This document shows positions 8,347 to 17,543 of a stretch of 64,000 nucleotides of DNA, piece after piece (the stretch's first letter is position 1; every line of letters begins with the position of its first letter). Origin of the DNA: Pseudoxanthomonas sp. CF125 (lineage in GTDB: Bacteria; Pseudomonadota; Gammaproteobacteria; Xanthomonadales; Xanthomonadaceae); contig NZ_FNLD01000003.1 in the NCBI RefSeq assembly GCF_900104085.1, positions 124,001 through 188,000 of the forward strand, read 5' to 3'. The notes below the pieces were generated by a model. It saw only the letters and a program-made list of their open reading frames with translations, was not told the DNA's origin and searched no databases. A program made the position numbers and the translations under genes.

Positions 8347-8808
8347 ATGCATGTGGCCGCATCCTCCTTCTGGTATGCAATCTGCCTACTACGCGGCACC
8401 GTTGCATTGATTTTCATGGCTCATGCTGCGGTTCGGCTGGTGAACGGTAGCGTGCCACGGTTCGCCGATTTCCTCGAAAGCAGGGGATTTCCACATGGCA
8501 CGACGTGGGTGCTGGCCATTTCCATCTGCGAGATCGTCGGCGGCCTATTGCTGGCATCCGGCGTGGGGGTCAAATGGGTATGCGCTCTGCTTTCCTGCAT
8601 CGTGGTCACCGGTATCGTGCTGATCCATGCGCAGCAGGGATGGTTCGTGGGCGAGCATGGCACCGGCGGCATGGAGTTCAGCATATTGCTGTGTGCCGCG
8701 TTGCTGGTAATCGGCTGCACCGACCCCACGCATTGGCCGCATTCGCGGTCCGTGCTAGCTTGGTCGCGCGGCAGGACGCTGGTTAGAGGCGCCAAGCCAC
8801 CCGCCTGA
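8347..8808 (+). CDS. DoxX-family membrane protein
   Basis: 153 residues with four hydrophobic segments (about 10-28, 55-75, 79-98 and 110-128) and the DoxX hallmarks: a FMAHAAVRL helix, the FLESRGFPHGTTW loop and the EIVGGLLLASG helix. DoxX proteins are inner-membrane proteins linked to quinone or thiol redox chemistry in other bacteria; the role here is not defined. It is followed after 32 bases by a sensor kinase and its regulator in the same direction, so the three may be co-transcribed. Confidence 0.85.
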   Translation: MHVAASSFWYAICLLRGTVALIFMAHAAVRLVNGSVPRFADFLESRGFPHGTTWVLAISICEIVGGLLLASGVGVKWVCALLSCIVVTGIVLIHAQQGWFVGEHGTGGMEFSILLCAALLVIGCTDPTHWPHSRSVLAWSRGRTLVRGAKPPA

Positions 8809-8840
8809 GCCGAATTCCTGCCTGCTTCTCGCAACTGACT

Positions 8841-9944
8841 ATGTTCAAACGCATTCCGTCCGTTTTCTGGATTGTCCTGCTGTGGTGGACGGCGTATGCG
8901 CTGATCTTCGCCATCCAGGTAGTCTGGATGGGAGAACAACAAGGCAGGCCGATTTCCTGGCAGGAAGCGCTGCAGTTCAGCTTTGGCGGCTGGATGACCT
9001 GGGTGCCACTCAGCCTGGCCCTTTACTGGTTGGTGAAGCGCCACCCAATCGAGCGGGGCCGCAGCCTGCGGTCCATTTCGATTCTGATGGCCAGCGCACT
9101 GGCGGTAGTGCTATTGCGGGCTGCTTACGTCTACCTCACCAATCCCGTCTTTGCGTGGTACGGCGACCAGCCCCTGCCTGGATTTGGCAGCGTGCTGACT
9201 ACGGCCTTCATCAACGGCTTCATGCTGGCCTGGCTGGTGATCGGCATCGCGCACGCGATGGTTTTTTACCAGCGCAGCCATGAGCGTGGTCAGAAAGTGG
9301 CGGAACTGGAAACCAGTCTCACCAGAACCCAGCTGGAGGCCTTGCGCGCGCAGCTCAACCCGCACTTCCTTTTCAATGCGCTCAATTCGGTCGCGGAAAT
9401 GGTGCATCGCGATGCAGAGTTGGCCGATCGCATGCTGGTTTCCCTGGCCGCATTGCTGCGCGATAGTCTGTCCCCAGAACAGGACCAGCTGCGCCCACTG
9501 CGCGAAGAGCTTGCGCTAGTGGAGCACTATCTGATGATCGAGAAGATTCGGTTGAGCGAACGCTTGCAGGTGGTCTGGGACATTCGACCTGATTGCCTTG
9601 AGGTTCCCATACCGGCCTTGATCTTGCAGCCGCTAGTTGAGAACGCGATCGTGCACGGAATAGCCCGCAGACGCTCACCGGGGATCCTGCGTGTGCGAGG
9701 AAGGTTCCGAGATGACCGACTGTCGCTGGAAGTGGAGAACAGCATCGCATCCGGGAATACGATCGCCTCCGGCACGGGAATCGGCCTGCAAAGCACCCGT
9801 AGCCGCCTGCAGTTGCTGTATGGCGATCATGCCTGCCTTGTCCTGGAGAGGACAGAGGCGGGCGATCATCTGGTACGGCTTGATATTCCCGCGACCTCCG
9901 CAGCACGATCCAATGCATCGGTGTCCAGGGAGTCAGCCGAATGA
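8841..9944 (+). CDS. LytS/YehU-type sensor histidine kinase
   Basis: 367 residues. Four membrane segments lie in the first 145 residues, then a short coiled coil and the HisKA_5-type dimerisation motif ALRAQLNPHFLFNALN with phospho-acceptor His175. The HATPase domain follows, with N-box PLVENAIVHG (Asn268) and a GTGIGLQSTRSRL G-box. There is no extracytoplasmic sensor domain, so the signal is probably membrane-borne. The stop overlaps the start of the response regulator by ATGA, so the two are translationally coupled. Confidence 0.94.
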   Translation: MFKRIPSVFWIVLLWWTAYALIFAIQVVWMGEQQGRPISWQEALQFSFGGWMTWVPLSLALYWLVKRHPIERGRSLRSISILMASALAVVLLRAAYVYLTNPVFAWYGDQPLPGFGSVLTTAFINGFMLAWLVIGIAHAMVFYQRSHERGQKVAELETSLTRTQLEALRAQLNPHFLFNALNSVAEMVHRDAELADRMLVSLAALLRDSLSPEQDQLRPLREELALVEHYLMIEKIRLSERLQVVWDIRPDCLEVPIPALILQPLVENAIVHGIARRRSPGILRVRGRFRDDRLSLEVENSIASGNTIASGTGIGLQSTRSRLQLLYGDHACLVLERTEAGDHLVRLDIPATSAARSNASVSRESAE

Positions 9945-10678
9945 ACGAACTTCGTGCCGCGATCATCGATGACGAGCCTTTGGCCCGTGCACGACTGCGG
10001 CGATTACTGGCGAAAGTGGGTGGCAGTACGATCAGGGTTGTGGCGGAATGCGTCGATACCGATGAACTGTTGGCGACGGCAGCGAACTGCGCCATCGATG
10101 TATTGTTCCTGGACATTGAGATGCCAGGCGGCAACGGATTCGGCGCACTCGCGCGATGGCAGGGACCGCATCCCCTGGTGGTGTTCGTCACCGCCTATGC
10201 GCAACATGGCGTCCGCGCCTTCGACGCCCGCGCCACCGACTACCTGATGAAGCCGGTTTCTGCAGAACGCCTGCGCGACACCCTGGAACGCGTGCGACAT
10301 GCCGCAGCGCACGTATCGCCCGCAACGGAAGCGCCATCGGGAAAACGCCTCCCGCTGTCTATCGGACAACGCACACACCTGGTGCCGATCTTGCAGATCG
10401 ATCTGGTTCTCGCCCATGGCAACTATCTGGAGGTCCATGCCGCGGGCGCCACTTACATGATCCGGAACACGTTGGCCGACTTCCAGGCAAAGCTGGAGCC
10501 GGAGAACTTCGTCCGTCTGCATCGTTCCGCCATCGTGCGTATCGCCGCGATCCGCGAGATCAAGCCCGTGGGATCGGGACGATTCCGAATCGGGTTGCAT
10601 GGTGGACGCCACCTTCACTCGGGTCGCCACTTCCGCGACCAGGTGCATGCATTGCTCGGGTTGGATAACACACCGTAG
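9941..10678 (+). CDS. LytTR-type response regulator
   Basis: 245 residues. A receiver domain occupies residues 5-120 with acidic pocket DDE at 10-12, phospho-acceptor Asp58 (FLDIEMPGG) and Lys in DYLMKPVSAE. A C-terminal LytTR DNA-binding domain (about 135-240) contains LVLAHGNYLEVHA and FVRLHRSAIVRIAAI. It overlaps the kinase gene by ATGA. LytTR regulators bind pairs of short direct repeats; the target genes are not identifiable here, though the DoxX gene upstream is a candidate. Confidence 0.94.
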   Translation: MNELRAAIIDDEPLARARLRRLLAKVGGSTIRVVAECVDTDELLATAANCAIDVLFLDIEMPGGNGFGALARWQGPHPLVVFVTAYAQHGVRAFDARATDYLMKPVSAERLRDTLERVRHAAAHVSPATEAPSGKRLPLSIGQRTHLVPILQIDLVLAHGNYLEVHAAGATYMIRNTLADFQAKLEPENFVRLHRSAIVRIAAIREIKPVGSGRFRIGLHGGRHLHSGRHFRDQVHALLGLDNTP

Positions 10679-10807
10679 CACTGGCGTACTTGCAGGTCAC
10701 TGGTGTGCTGCCCGACGACTGCAACGTGATGTTTGTCCCAGCAGGCATGTCGACTGGCCCTGCAGCCGGTGTGATGGCGCCTCACCCACAAGCGCACGGA
10801 GTCACGC

Positions 10808-11179
10808 ATGACCGGCAAGAAGAACGCATTGATCCCACTCCTGGCAGTTTCATCGCTGGTCGTCTCTCTACTGTCGGGCTGCGCGTCGTTTGCGGTGAGC
10901 GATGACGCGCTGGTCCAACGCACCGGTTTCGCCCTTGGCCTGGAGCCGGCACAGTTCACCATCTCCAATCGCATGGATGAAGGCACCACGACCCGCTACC
11001 AGGTCAAGACTACTGCAGGACGCCAATACAACTGTTTTGTGGGTGGTTCCGTTTCGGTGCTGGGGAAGTCGGTTTCCGAAGCGATCTGCACGGAAATGGG
11101 CAAGGATGGTGCGCAGACTCCCAAGAACAAGAATGATGGCAATTGCAATGCCTTACTGAAGGCAGCCGGAAAATGCTGA
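10808..11179 (+). CDS. Small lipoprotein, unknown function
   Basis: 123 residues. A lysine-containing n-region and a hydrophobic stretch end in the lipobox L-L-S-G-C with Cys25. The mature domain has three further Cys residues (YNCFVGG, AICTEMG and a C-terminal CNALLKAAGKC), which could form disulfides in the periplasm. It follows the two-component genes by 130 bases in the same direction. No family recognised. Confidence 0.8.
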   Translation: MTGKKNALIPLLAVSSLVVSLLSGCASFAVSDDALVQRTGFALGLEPAQFTISNRMDEGTTTRYQVKTTAGRQYNCFVGGSVSVLGKSVSEAICTEMGKDGAQTPKNKNDGNCNALLKAAGKC

Positions 11180-11411
11180 CCTCTCTTTTTCGCCACCATT
11201 GGTCCGCTTGCTCTAGCTATCGATCAGGCAACCGGTCGTGGAGTGCTTGAGAGTCCGCTTCTTACGATCCTGGATGGAAATGGCAGCACTATTTGGGGAA
11301 GCTCATTTCGTCTAACAAGACCAATCGATCCCCATTCGCTTTTGGTTAAGAGCGAGGGTTCGGAAGCATCCGATTCTGATTGGCGTTCACCATGGTTGCT
11401 CCAACATGCAA

Positions 11412-11474
11412 CTGTGGGAGGAACCATAAGTTGGCCGCCCATAGAAAGCATAAGTTGGCCGGCCTGCTGGCGAT
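11412..11474. repeat. Dispersed intergenic repeat, copy C
   Basis: Matches copy B across its first two blocks (CTGTGGGAGGAACCATAAGT onward, then the CCCATAGAAAGCA and TTGGCCGGCC blocks). It sits in the 384-base gap 11180-11563; the rest of the gap holds no gene that I can support. Confidence 0.7.
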
Positions 11475-11563
11475 CCGCGCAAGGGCTTAGCCCACACCCA
11501 TAAGCGGCCGCTCAATCCTGCGTTCGGCCCGGTTGCAACGAAACGGCTGACCGTATCGCAGCC

Positions 11564-13924
11564 TCATGCATCCGTGCCGGCCAAGAGCCAGCAGCCGAAC
11601 ACTGGGCCGGCGCTGAAGCCGGTTTCCGGCTCGATGCGCACGCGCAAGATCTTTCCTTTCGTCGTGGCGGCAGGCAACGGGTAGTCGGCATCGACGAAAC
11701 GGATGCCGCGGTCGCCGTCCAGCACTTCGTCGGCCACCGGATATCCGTTGGCGAGGATGCGGAAGCGTCGCCGATGCTCGCCTCCCCAGTAGCGCAACCG
11801 CAGTTTCAATGGGCCGGGCCGGCTTTGCAGATCGAATTCGACGAATCCTCCGCTGCGCGCATCGCGTCCTTTCCGTCGCCGGTACTCGACGCTGTAGGAC
11901 AGCTCGCTGCGCAGTGCATGCGCCTTTTCCGAAGCATCTTCGCCCAGTTCGATCCGATCGGCCGCGTCGGCATCCATCTGCGCCATGGCCTTGGCCTCGG
12001 CCGCTTGCCTCGTTTGTTCTTCCCGCCACGCCTGTGGAGCGAGGCGTTCGAAATAGACCGCGCTGCGTCGGTCGTGCTGTGCATAAAACGGCGCGAAAGC
12101 CAACGGTCCCGGATGCACCACCCCGGTCGCCAGATAGCGCCCGGCGACGTCCTGCGGTGCGAATCCCGCCAGGACATCGCCTTCGGCCACCAACACCGGA
12201 TCGACTCGTGTCCCATAGGGTTCTTCCGTAGAACCCAGATCGGCCGCCATCACCAACGGGCCGCGCATCACCGACACAACCTCCGGATCGTCGCTCGGTT
12301 CCAGGCGCAACGGCATCGGCAATTCCAGGGTCAGCATGTCGCCTGCGCGCCAGCGACGGCGCAGGCGCGCGTAGCCGTCGGCCAATTCTGCGCGGACGGG
12401 CTTGCCGTTGAGCGTAAGTCGCCACGACTGCGCCCAGCCGGGGATCCGCAGCGCAATGCGCTGCGCCGCTTCCGGTGCCGCCGTTATGCGCAGGCGGGCC
12501 TCGCTACCCAAAGGCAGGTCGCTGTCCAGCTCCAGCTGCAGGCCGGAAGGGTCGTCGTCCAGGCTCGAAGGAATATAGAGATTGACGAACAAGGTTTCGT
12601 CCTCGTCGTCGCGCCAATAGATCGAATCGCCGAACTGGGCATGGCTCTCCATCCCGGAACCGACGCAGCACCAGAAATCGTCGAACGGAGTGGAGAACTC
12701 GCGCTTGGCTCCGGCCATCAGCGGCATCATGTAGGCGAACATGCCGGTGCCCGGATGCTGCTGCGCCATGATGTGGTTCAGCAAGGTGCGTTCGTAGTAG
12801 TCGAAATAGGCGGCCCGTGGCGTCCAGCGATACAGGTGCCGGGTCAGCTTCAGCATGTTGTAGCTGTTGCAGTGTTCGCAGGTCTGTTCGGTGACGAACT
12901 TGGAGATCGTATCCGGCGCCTGGAAGTATTCGCGGTCGGCGTTGCCGCCGATCACATAGGTATGGTGCGCGGTGACCGTAAGCCAGAAGAAGCGCGCAGC
13001 CGCCGAGGGCTCTGGATCGCCGGTCAGTTCGAACTGGCGGGCCATGCCGATCAGTTTCGGAATCTGTGTGTTGGCGTGCAGCCGGTCGAGTTTGTCCTGC
13101 TGCGCGGCCAGCGGGTCCATGACCTCGCGGTGGCGCAGGCGTTCGGCCAACCGGAGCCAGCGCGGGTCGCCGGTGCGGCCATAGAGTTCGGCGAAGGATT
13201 CGTTGAGCCCACCGAACTCGCACGACAGCACCCGCTGCATCTGCGCATCGTCCAGTTGCGCGAACACCGCATCGAGGTAATTGCCCAAACGCACCGCCAC
13301 CTCGAGCGCCTGCGCATTACCGCAATGCACGTGCGCATCCAGCAGGCCCGCAAACAGCTTATGCCAGGTATACAGCGGCGCCCAACTTCCATTCAGGCTG
13401 AAGGGCTGGGTTTCGACCCTACCCTGCCTGAGGTCATCGAAGACCGCGCGCCCGCTTTCGATCTTTCCATCGCGGTTCTTGCGGGTGAAACCGGCCACAT
13501 AACCATCGGCGGCTTGTGCCTGGCACAACGCCAGTTCGGCGACGATGTAATCCGCACGCGACAGGCATTCGGTGTCGCCGGTCTGCGCATGCATCAGCGA
13601 TAGCGCGCTGAGATAGTGCCCGAGCGTATGCCCGGCAATGGTATCCGCTTCCCAGCCGCCATAGACGGGTGCCTTCGGCTCCAGCCCGGCGTACTGGCGG
13701 AAATTGTGCAGCAGGCGATCCGGCTCCAACTGCAGCATGTAGCGCCGGTTGGTTTGCAGCGAATCCAGGAACATCGACCGTTTCAACCGTACGTTGCGTA
13801 GCGGGACCGCCCGCGCCCGCTGCGGTACGGATGCCGCCGCTTCGAGCGGGAAGCCGACGAAGCCGGCCGCCGACGCCATGGCGCTCCAGGCGAGGAAACG
13901 CCGTCTCGAAAGGCTGATGCTCAT
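11564..13924 (-). CDS. GH127 (DUF1680) beta-L-arabinofuranosidase, Tat-exported
   Basis: 786 residues. The Tat motif SRRRFLAW at 6-13 with a following hydrophobic stretch marks folded export. The (alpha/alpha)6-barrel core has the GH127 metal/cysteine site: Glu332 in GGNADREYF, CEHC at 349-352 and the adjacent pair Cys419-Cys420 in DDFWCCVGSG. In characterised GH127 enzymes the corresponding Glu and three Cys bind zinc and the first Cys of the pair is the nucleophile. Such enzymes release L-arabinose from beta-1,2-linked arabinofuranosyl chains on plant hydroxyproline-rich glycoproteins. I use the ATG at 13924, which places the Tat motif correctly. It lies 99 bases downstream of the TonB receptor in the same direction. 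Confidence 0.9.
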   Translation of the reverse strand: MSISLSRRRFLAWSAMASAAGFVGFPLEAAASVPQRARAVPLRNVRLKRSMFLDSLQTNRRYMLQLEPDRLLHNFRQYAGLEPKAPVYGGWEADTIAGHTLGHYLSALSLMHAQTGDTECLSRADYIVAELALCQAQAADGYVAGFTRKNRDGKIESGRAVFDDLRQGRVETQPFSLNGSWAPLYTWHKLFAGLLDAHVHCGNAQALEVAVRLGNYLDAVFAQLDDAQMQRVLSCEFGGLNESFAELYGRTGDPRWLRLAERLRHREVMDPLAAQQDKLDRLHANTQIPKLIGMARQFELTGDPEPSAAARFFWLTVTAHHTYVIGGNADREYFQAPDTISKFVTEQTCEHCNSYNMLKLTRHLYRWTPRAAYFDYYERTLLNHIMAQQHPGTGMFAYMMPLMAGAKREFSTPFDDFWCCVGSGMESHAQFGDSIYWRDDEDETLFVNLYIPSSLDDDPSGLQLELDSDLPLGSEARLRITAAPEAAQRIALRIPGWAQSWRLTLNGKPVRAELADGYARLRRRWRAGDMLTLELPMPLRLEPSDDPEVVSVMRGPLVMAADLGSTEEPYGTRVDPVLVAEGDVLAGFAPQDVAGRYLATGVVHPGPLAFAPFYAQHDRRSAVYFERLAPQAWREEQTRQAAEAKAMAQMDADAADRIELGEDASEKAHALRSELSYSVEYRRRKGRDARSGGFVEFDLQSRPGPLKLRLRYWGGEHRRRFRILANGYPVADEVLDGDRGIRFVDADYPLPAATTKGKILRVRIEPETGFSAGPVFGCWLLAGTDA

Positions 13925-13985
13925 GCAGTGAATCCTCGTTTTCCTGCTGACAGTGGCAGAAACGCGTGGCAGCGGCAAAACGCGA

Positions 13986-14007
13986 GCCGCCCAAGCGAAC
14001 GGGCGGC
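13986..14007 (-). terminator. Stem-loop after the TonB receptor gene, possible weak terminator
   Basis: GCCGCCC (13986-13992) and GGGCGGC (14001-14007) form a 7-bp GC stem with an 8-base loop, 16 bases beyond the receptor stop. Read on the minus strand a TTTT tract follows a few bases later. It may attenuate between receptor and GH127, leaving some read-through. Confidence 0.5.
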
Positions 14008-14023
14008 CTGCGTCGGCGGTGGG

Positions 14024-16954
14024 TCAGAACGTTACCGTGACCCGTGCCCACCAGTAGCGGCCGAGCACATCGTAGGTGGTCACGTCGGTATTACCGTTGT
14101 TGGCGTTATTGTTGTAGAACAAGGGCGGCTGTTTGTCGCCCAGATTGTCCACGCCCACATCGACGCGGGTATGCCAGTCGCTGAAGTCGTAGCCACCCTG
14201 CAGATTATGGTACGCATACGAGCCGATCCCGCGTTCGACCGCCGGCAGCGCCGAATCGGCGGAGAGATTCTGCCTTGCGTCGGTGCTGCCGATCGAGGTG
14301 TGCCCCACGTAGCGTATACGCCAGGCGGCGCTCCACGGCCCCTGCTTCCAGGTCAACGTACCCAGCGCGCGGATACGCGGGAAATTGCCATAGGAATAGG
14401 TGTACTTGCCCGCGCTGTGGATCACCACGGTGCCCGGGTCGGTGGGATCGGGATTAATGTCGTAACGCGCCACATAGGTGCCGTTGAGGCTTGCGTTGAA
14501 GCTGCCCCAGCGCGTATCGGGCAGACGATAGTTCGCGCCGAAATCCACGCCCTTTGTCCACAACTGGCCCAGGTTCACCGTCGGCTCGCCGATGTAGTAG
14601 ATGGTGCCGTTGCCGTTGCGGTGGATCAGAGGGCAGAACGCGCTGGCGGAATTGGCGTAGCACTGGTTGAGCACGGTCTGCGCCGATACCGTGGCGATGG
14701 TGTCCACCAGATTGATACGCCATACATCGGCGCTCAGCGAAAGTCCTTCCAGCCACTTCGGATCGTAGACCACGCCGAAATCGTAGGACTTGCCGGTTTC
14801 TGGCTTGAGGCCGTCGTAGCCGGCCACCAATGCGCCGGAAGTGCGTCCGGAAACCTGTGGATCGGCCTGCTGGTAGCTGCCATCCGTCGGCACGTTGACG
14901 CAAGCTACGTCATTGCCACCGGTGTAACCGTTGCAGGGATCGATGGCCGAAGCCGCATCGCCACCGATGCCGGCGTACAGCTCGTTGATGTTGGGCGCGC
15001 GGAATACCTCCGACACCGTGCCGCGCAGCAGCAGGTTTTCGATCGGTCGCCATTCCAGCGCCAGTTTGCTGTTGGTGGTGCTGCCCACCGAATCGTAATC
15101 GGAGAAACGGCTGCCGATGGACAGGTTCAGCGCGTGCGCGAAAGGTTTGTCGGCCAGCAACGGAATCAGGGTTTCGGCATAGGCTTCCTTCACATTGAAA
15201 CTGCCGTTCAGCACCGTGGTGCAGAACTCGACGACGCCGCACAGACCTTCCAGATCGGCCACGGCCAAATCGTCGGTCTTGGTCGAGGTGCTTTCCTTGC
15301 GATAGGACAAGCCGACCGCGAGATTGACCGTCCCGGCGGGAAGATCGAACAGATTGCCGTTGGCGTTGGCTTCGAACTGCTTGACCGTGTAAGTGCTGGT
15401 GCTGATCGGATTGACGACCATCGCTTTCAGCGCCTCAACGGTGGCCGGATCGTTGGTGTTGAAGATATCGATCGGAGTGCAGCCGGCGATGACCGCGCCG
15501 GCGGCGCCGCACTTGACCACTCCATCGCTGTCTAGGAACGAGGGCCCGACCGCCTGATTGAACGCAGCGTAATTCAGGAAACCGTTGTTGATCGACTTCT
15601 GCCGGACCTGGCCATAGTTGAAATTGGCGTCCCACTGCCAGGAGCTGTCGCCGAAACCACCGCGCAGGCCGGCGTTGGTCTGCAGATTGTAGGTGTTGTA
15701 CTCGTACTGGCGGTTGCCCAGCGAAACCAACCGCGTATTGAAAGTGTTGTAGGTGGTGCCAGTGGCCCGATCGGCGCCGAAATTGATGCCGAAGGGATTG
15801 TAGTAGCTGTTCTCCGACACCAGGAAATTGTCGCCGATGGCGAAGATCGGCACCGGCGCGATGATCGATGCCGAATGGGTCTTGGTGAAATAGGCGTTGC
15901 CGTAGGCTTCGAGGTTGTCGGTCAGGCGGAAGCTGCCCAGCACGAAGGCGTTGGTGCGCTCCTGCGGCGTCTGCAGCAGATTGAAGGGCTGGTAGTTGAA
16001 GGAATCCGCCGTGGCGTCGTAGCAGTGATAGTCGCCCTGGTCGGTAGGGCCGCTGCCGGTGGCCGAATCGAGGGTGACGCGCGAGCAACCCGCGCTGGCG
16101 GCCAGGGCCGCGGCTTCGGCGGAACCGTCGTTGAAGCTGATCGTCCCGAAGGGGGTCGCCGAAGAACCTTGTCTGACCGCCTCGCCATTGACCAGATTCA
16201 GCGCATCCTTGGAGAACGCGCGTTGCGCTGCCGATACTTCGTCGATCTTGTGGTAGGACACGCCACCGACCACGCTGGCCCGATCCCAGGCATGCCCGGC
16301 AGTGAGCGAATAGTTGCGCCGGCTGCCATCGCCGCGCGAAGTCTGGCCGAAATCGGCGCTGGCCTGCACGCCTTCGAAGCGGTCGCGCAGAATGAAATTG
16401 ACCACGCCGCCGATGGCATCGGAGCCGTAGACGGCAGATGCGCCGTCGCCCAGCACTTCGACGCGCTCGACCATAGCGGCCGGAATGCTGTTGATATCGT
16501 TGTAGGCCAGACGTACGCCATTGACCAGCACCAAGGTGCGCTTCTCGCCCAGGCCGCGCAGCGAGACCGCGGACGCGCCAGTGCCGCCGCCGTTGTTGAC
16601 GTTGGGGTTGGTGGCGTTGCCGGCGATCGCAGGCAACTCCTGGATCAGATCGCCCAGCGTCGCCTTGCCGGTGGCTTCGATGGCTTCGCGGCCGATGGTG
16701 GTAACCGGATTGGCGGTCTCCGTGTCGACGCGACGGATGCGGGAGCCGGTGACGGTGACGCTGTCGAGAGTGGTGGCGTCGTTAGCGCTCTCCGCAGTCT
16801 GCGTTTCCTGCGCCTGCGCCGAGCAGGTGGCGGCTAGTATCAGTGCGACGGCAATGGCCCGGACCAACGGTGCACGGGGGCGCGGAATGGCCAGGAACGG
16901 TGTCTCGCGATGACGACAGCGGGAAGGAGAAAGCATTACTTCGGCGGATCGCAT
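14024..16954 (-). CDS. TonB-dependent outer-membrane receptor
   Basis: 976 residues. The signal peptide (about residues 28-49) ends AQAQ. A TonB-box-like DSVTVTGSR segment precedes the plug (residues about 70-200; TIGREAIEATGKATLGDLIQ, then VLVNGVRLAYNDINSI and VEVLGDGASAVYGSDAIGG). A long beta-barrel ends in a terminal Phe, as expected for BAM recognition. The ATG at 16954 follows GAGGAGA. Placed between GH127 and a second Tat-exported probable glycosidase, it most likely imports arabino-oligosaccharides or glycopeptides; that substrate is inferred from context. Confidence 0.94.
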   Translation of the reverse strand: MRSAEVMLSPSRCRHRETPFLAIPRPRAPLVRAIAVALILAATCSAQAQETQTAESANDATTLDSVTVTGSRIRRVDTETANPVTTIGREAIEATGKATLGDLIQELPAIAGNATNPNVNNGGGTGASAVSLRGLGEKRTLVLVNGVRLAYNDINSIPAAMVERVEVLGDGASAVYGSDAIGGVVNFILRDRFEGVQASADFGQTSRGDGSRRNYSLTAGHAWDRASVVGGVSYHKIDEVSAAQRAFSKDALNLVNGEAVRQGSSATPFGTISFNDGSAEAAALAASAGCSRVTLDSATGSGPTDQGDYHCYDATADSFNYQPFNLLQTPQERTNAFVLGSFRLTDNLEAYGNAYFTKTHSASIIAPVPIFAIGDNFLVSENSYYNPFGINFGADRATGTTYNTFNTRLVSLGNRQYEYNTYNLQTNAGLRGGFGDSSWQWDANFNYGQVRQKSINNGFLNYAAFNQAVGPSFLDSDGVVKCGAAGAVIAGCTPIDIFNTNDPATVEALKAMVVNPISTSTYTVKQFEANANGNLFDLPAGTVNLAVGLSYRKESTSTKTDDLAVADLEGLCGVVEFCTTVLNGSFNVKEAYAETLIPLLADKPFAHALNLSIGSRFSDYDSVGSTTNSKLALEWRPIENLLLRGTVSEVFRAPNINELYAGIGGDAASAIDPCNGYTGGNDVACVNVPTDGSYQQADPQVSGRTSGALVAGYDGLKPETGKSYDFGVVYDPKWLEGLSLSADVWRINLVDTIATVSAQTVLNQCYANSASAFCPLIHRNGNGTIYYIGEPTVNLGQLWTKGVDFGANYRLPDTRWGSFNASLNGTYVARYDINPDPTDPGTVVIHSAGKYTYSYGNFPRIRALGTLTWKQGPWSAAWRIRYVGHTSIGSTDARQNLSADSALPAVERGIGSYAYHNLQGGYDFSDWHTRVDVGVDNLGDKQPPLFYNNNANNGNTDVTTYDVLGRYWWARVTVTF

Positions 16955-17543
16955 GGGTGTCTCCTCAGACGGATTCGGTGGGGCGATAGGATTCGTGGGG
17001 TAAAAAGCGCCCGTGCCGGCTTGCGCCAACGCAAGAAGCGCCTGGATTCGCCGCGTCTCTACCGGTGACGGCAGCGGCGCGAAAACCTTTCCCGTCTGCT
17101 TGCCGAGCACTCGTGCGCGGCCGAACGGGTACTGCCTGATTCGCCGGTGGAGAAGATGCAGCGCAACGAATCGCTCCGTGCGCTTCCCTGGGGCGTCGCC
17201 GGCCGCATCCGGCGCTATCGCCGGTGCCACCGTCCACCAAAATGCATTTGTTTTTCTGCGTCACCTCCGACTTTGTTCAGACGCGCGGTTCGCTGAACGG
17301 AAACGCGACATGGTGTTCACCGCGTGCCATGTCCGCACGTCACGCATGCGTCATGGATCCGGCTTACCCTCATCCTGCATGCACAATGACCAATGCGTCT
17401 TGTCGCAATTGTCGTTTTCGGGTGCGGAATACAGCATGTTTCTGTCCGCTGCCAGCATTGCGGGGCGCAGAACTTCCCAGCGGATCGGCCGCTCTCAATG
17501 CTGCGGCGGGGCGTTGCGAAAACCTCTCCACGCGCAGATTCGT
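16955..17543. other. 589-base intergenic leader upstream of the TonB receptor
   Basis: No protein-like frame. The part at 17240-17480 is less GC-rich than its neighbours, as promoter DNA often is. It contains at 17422-17437 a degenerate version (13 of 16 positions) of the palindrome at 19986-20001. Confidence 0.5.
17422..17437. promoter_or_regulatory. Degenerate copy of the TGCGGAA palindrome
   Basis: GTGCGGAATACAGCAT matches 13 of 16 positions of the perfect palindrome at 19986-20001, with a complete left half and a damaged right half. It is about 470 bases upstream of the receptor start, so it is only a possible operator. Confidence 0.3.

Noticed and set aside
11774-13603. 609-codon plus-strand frame
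   Set aside because: Antisense shadow of the GH127 gene in GC-rich DNA; the minus-strand frame has Tat signal and catalytic residues.
13928-15535. 535-codon plus-strand frame
   Set aside because: Antisense shadow of the TonB receptor, repetitive and without recognisable domains.
17240-17480. Small gene in the leader of the TonB receptor
   Set aside because: Short frames here lack ribosome-binding sites and protein-like composition.
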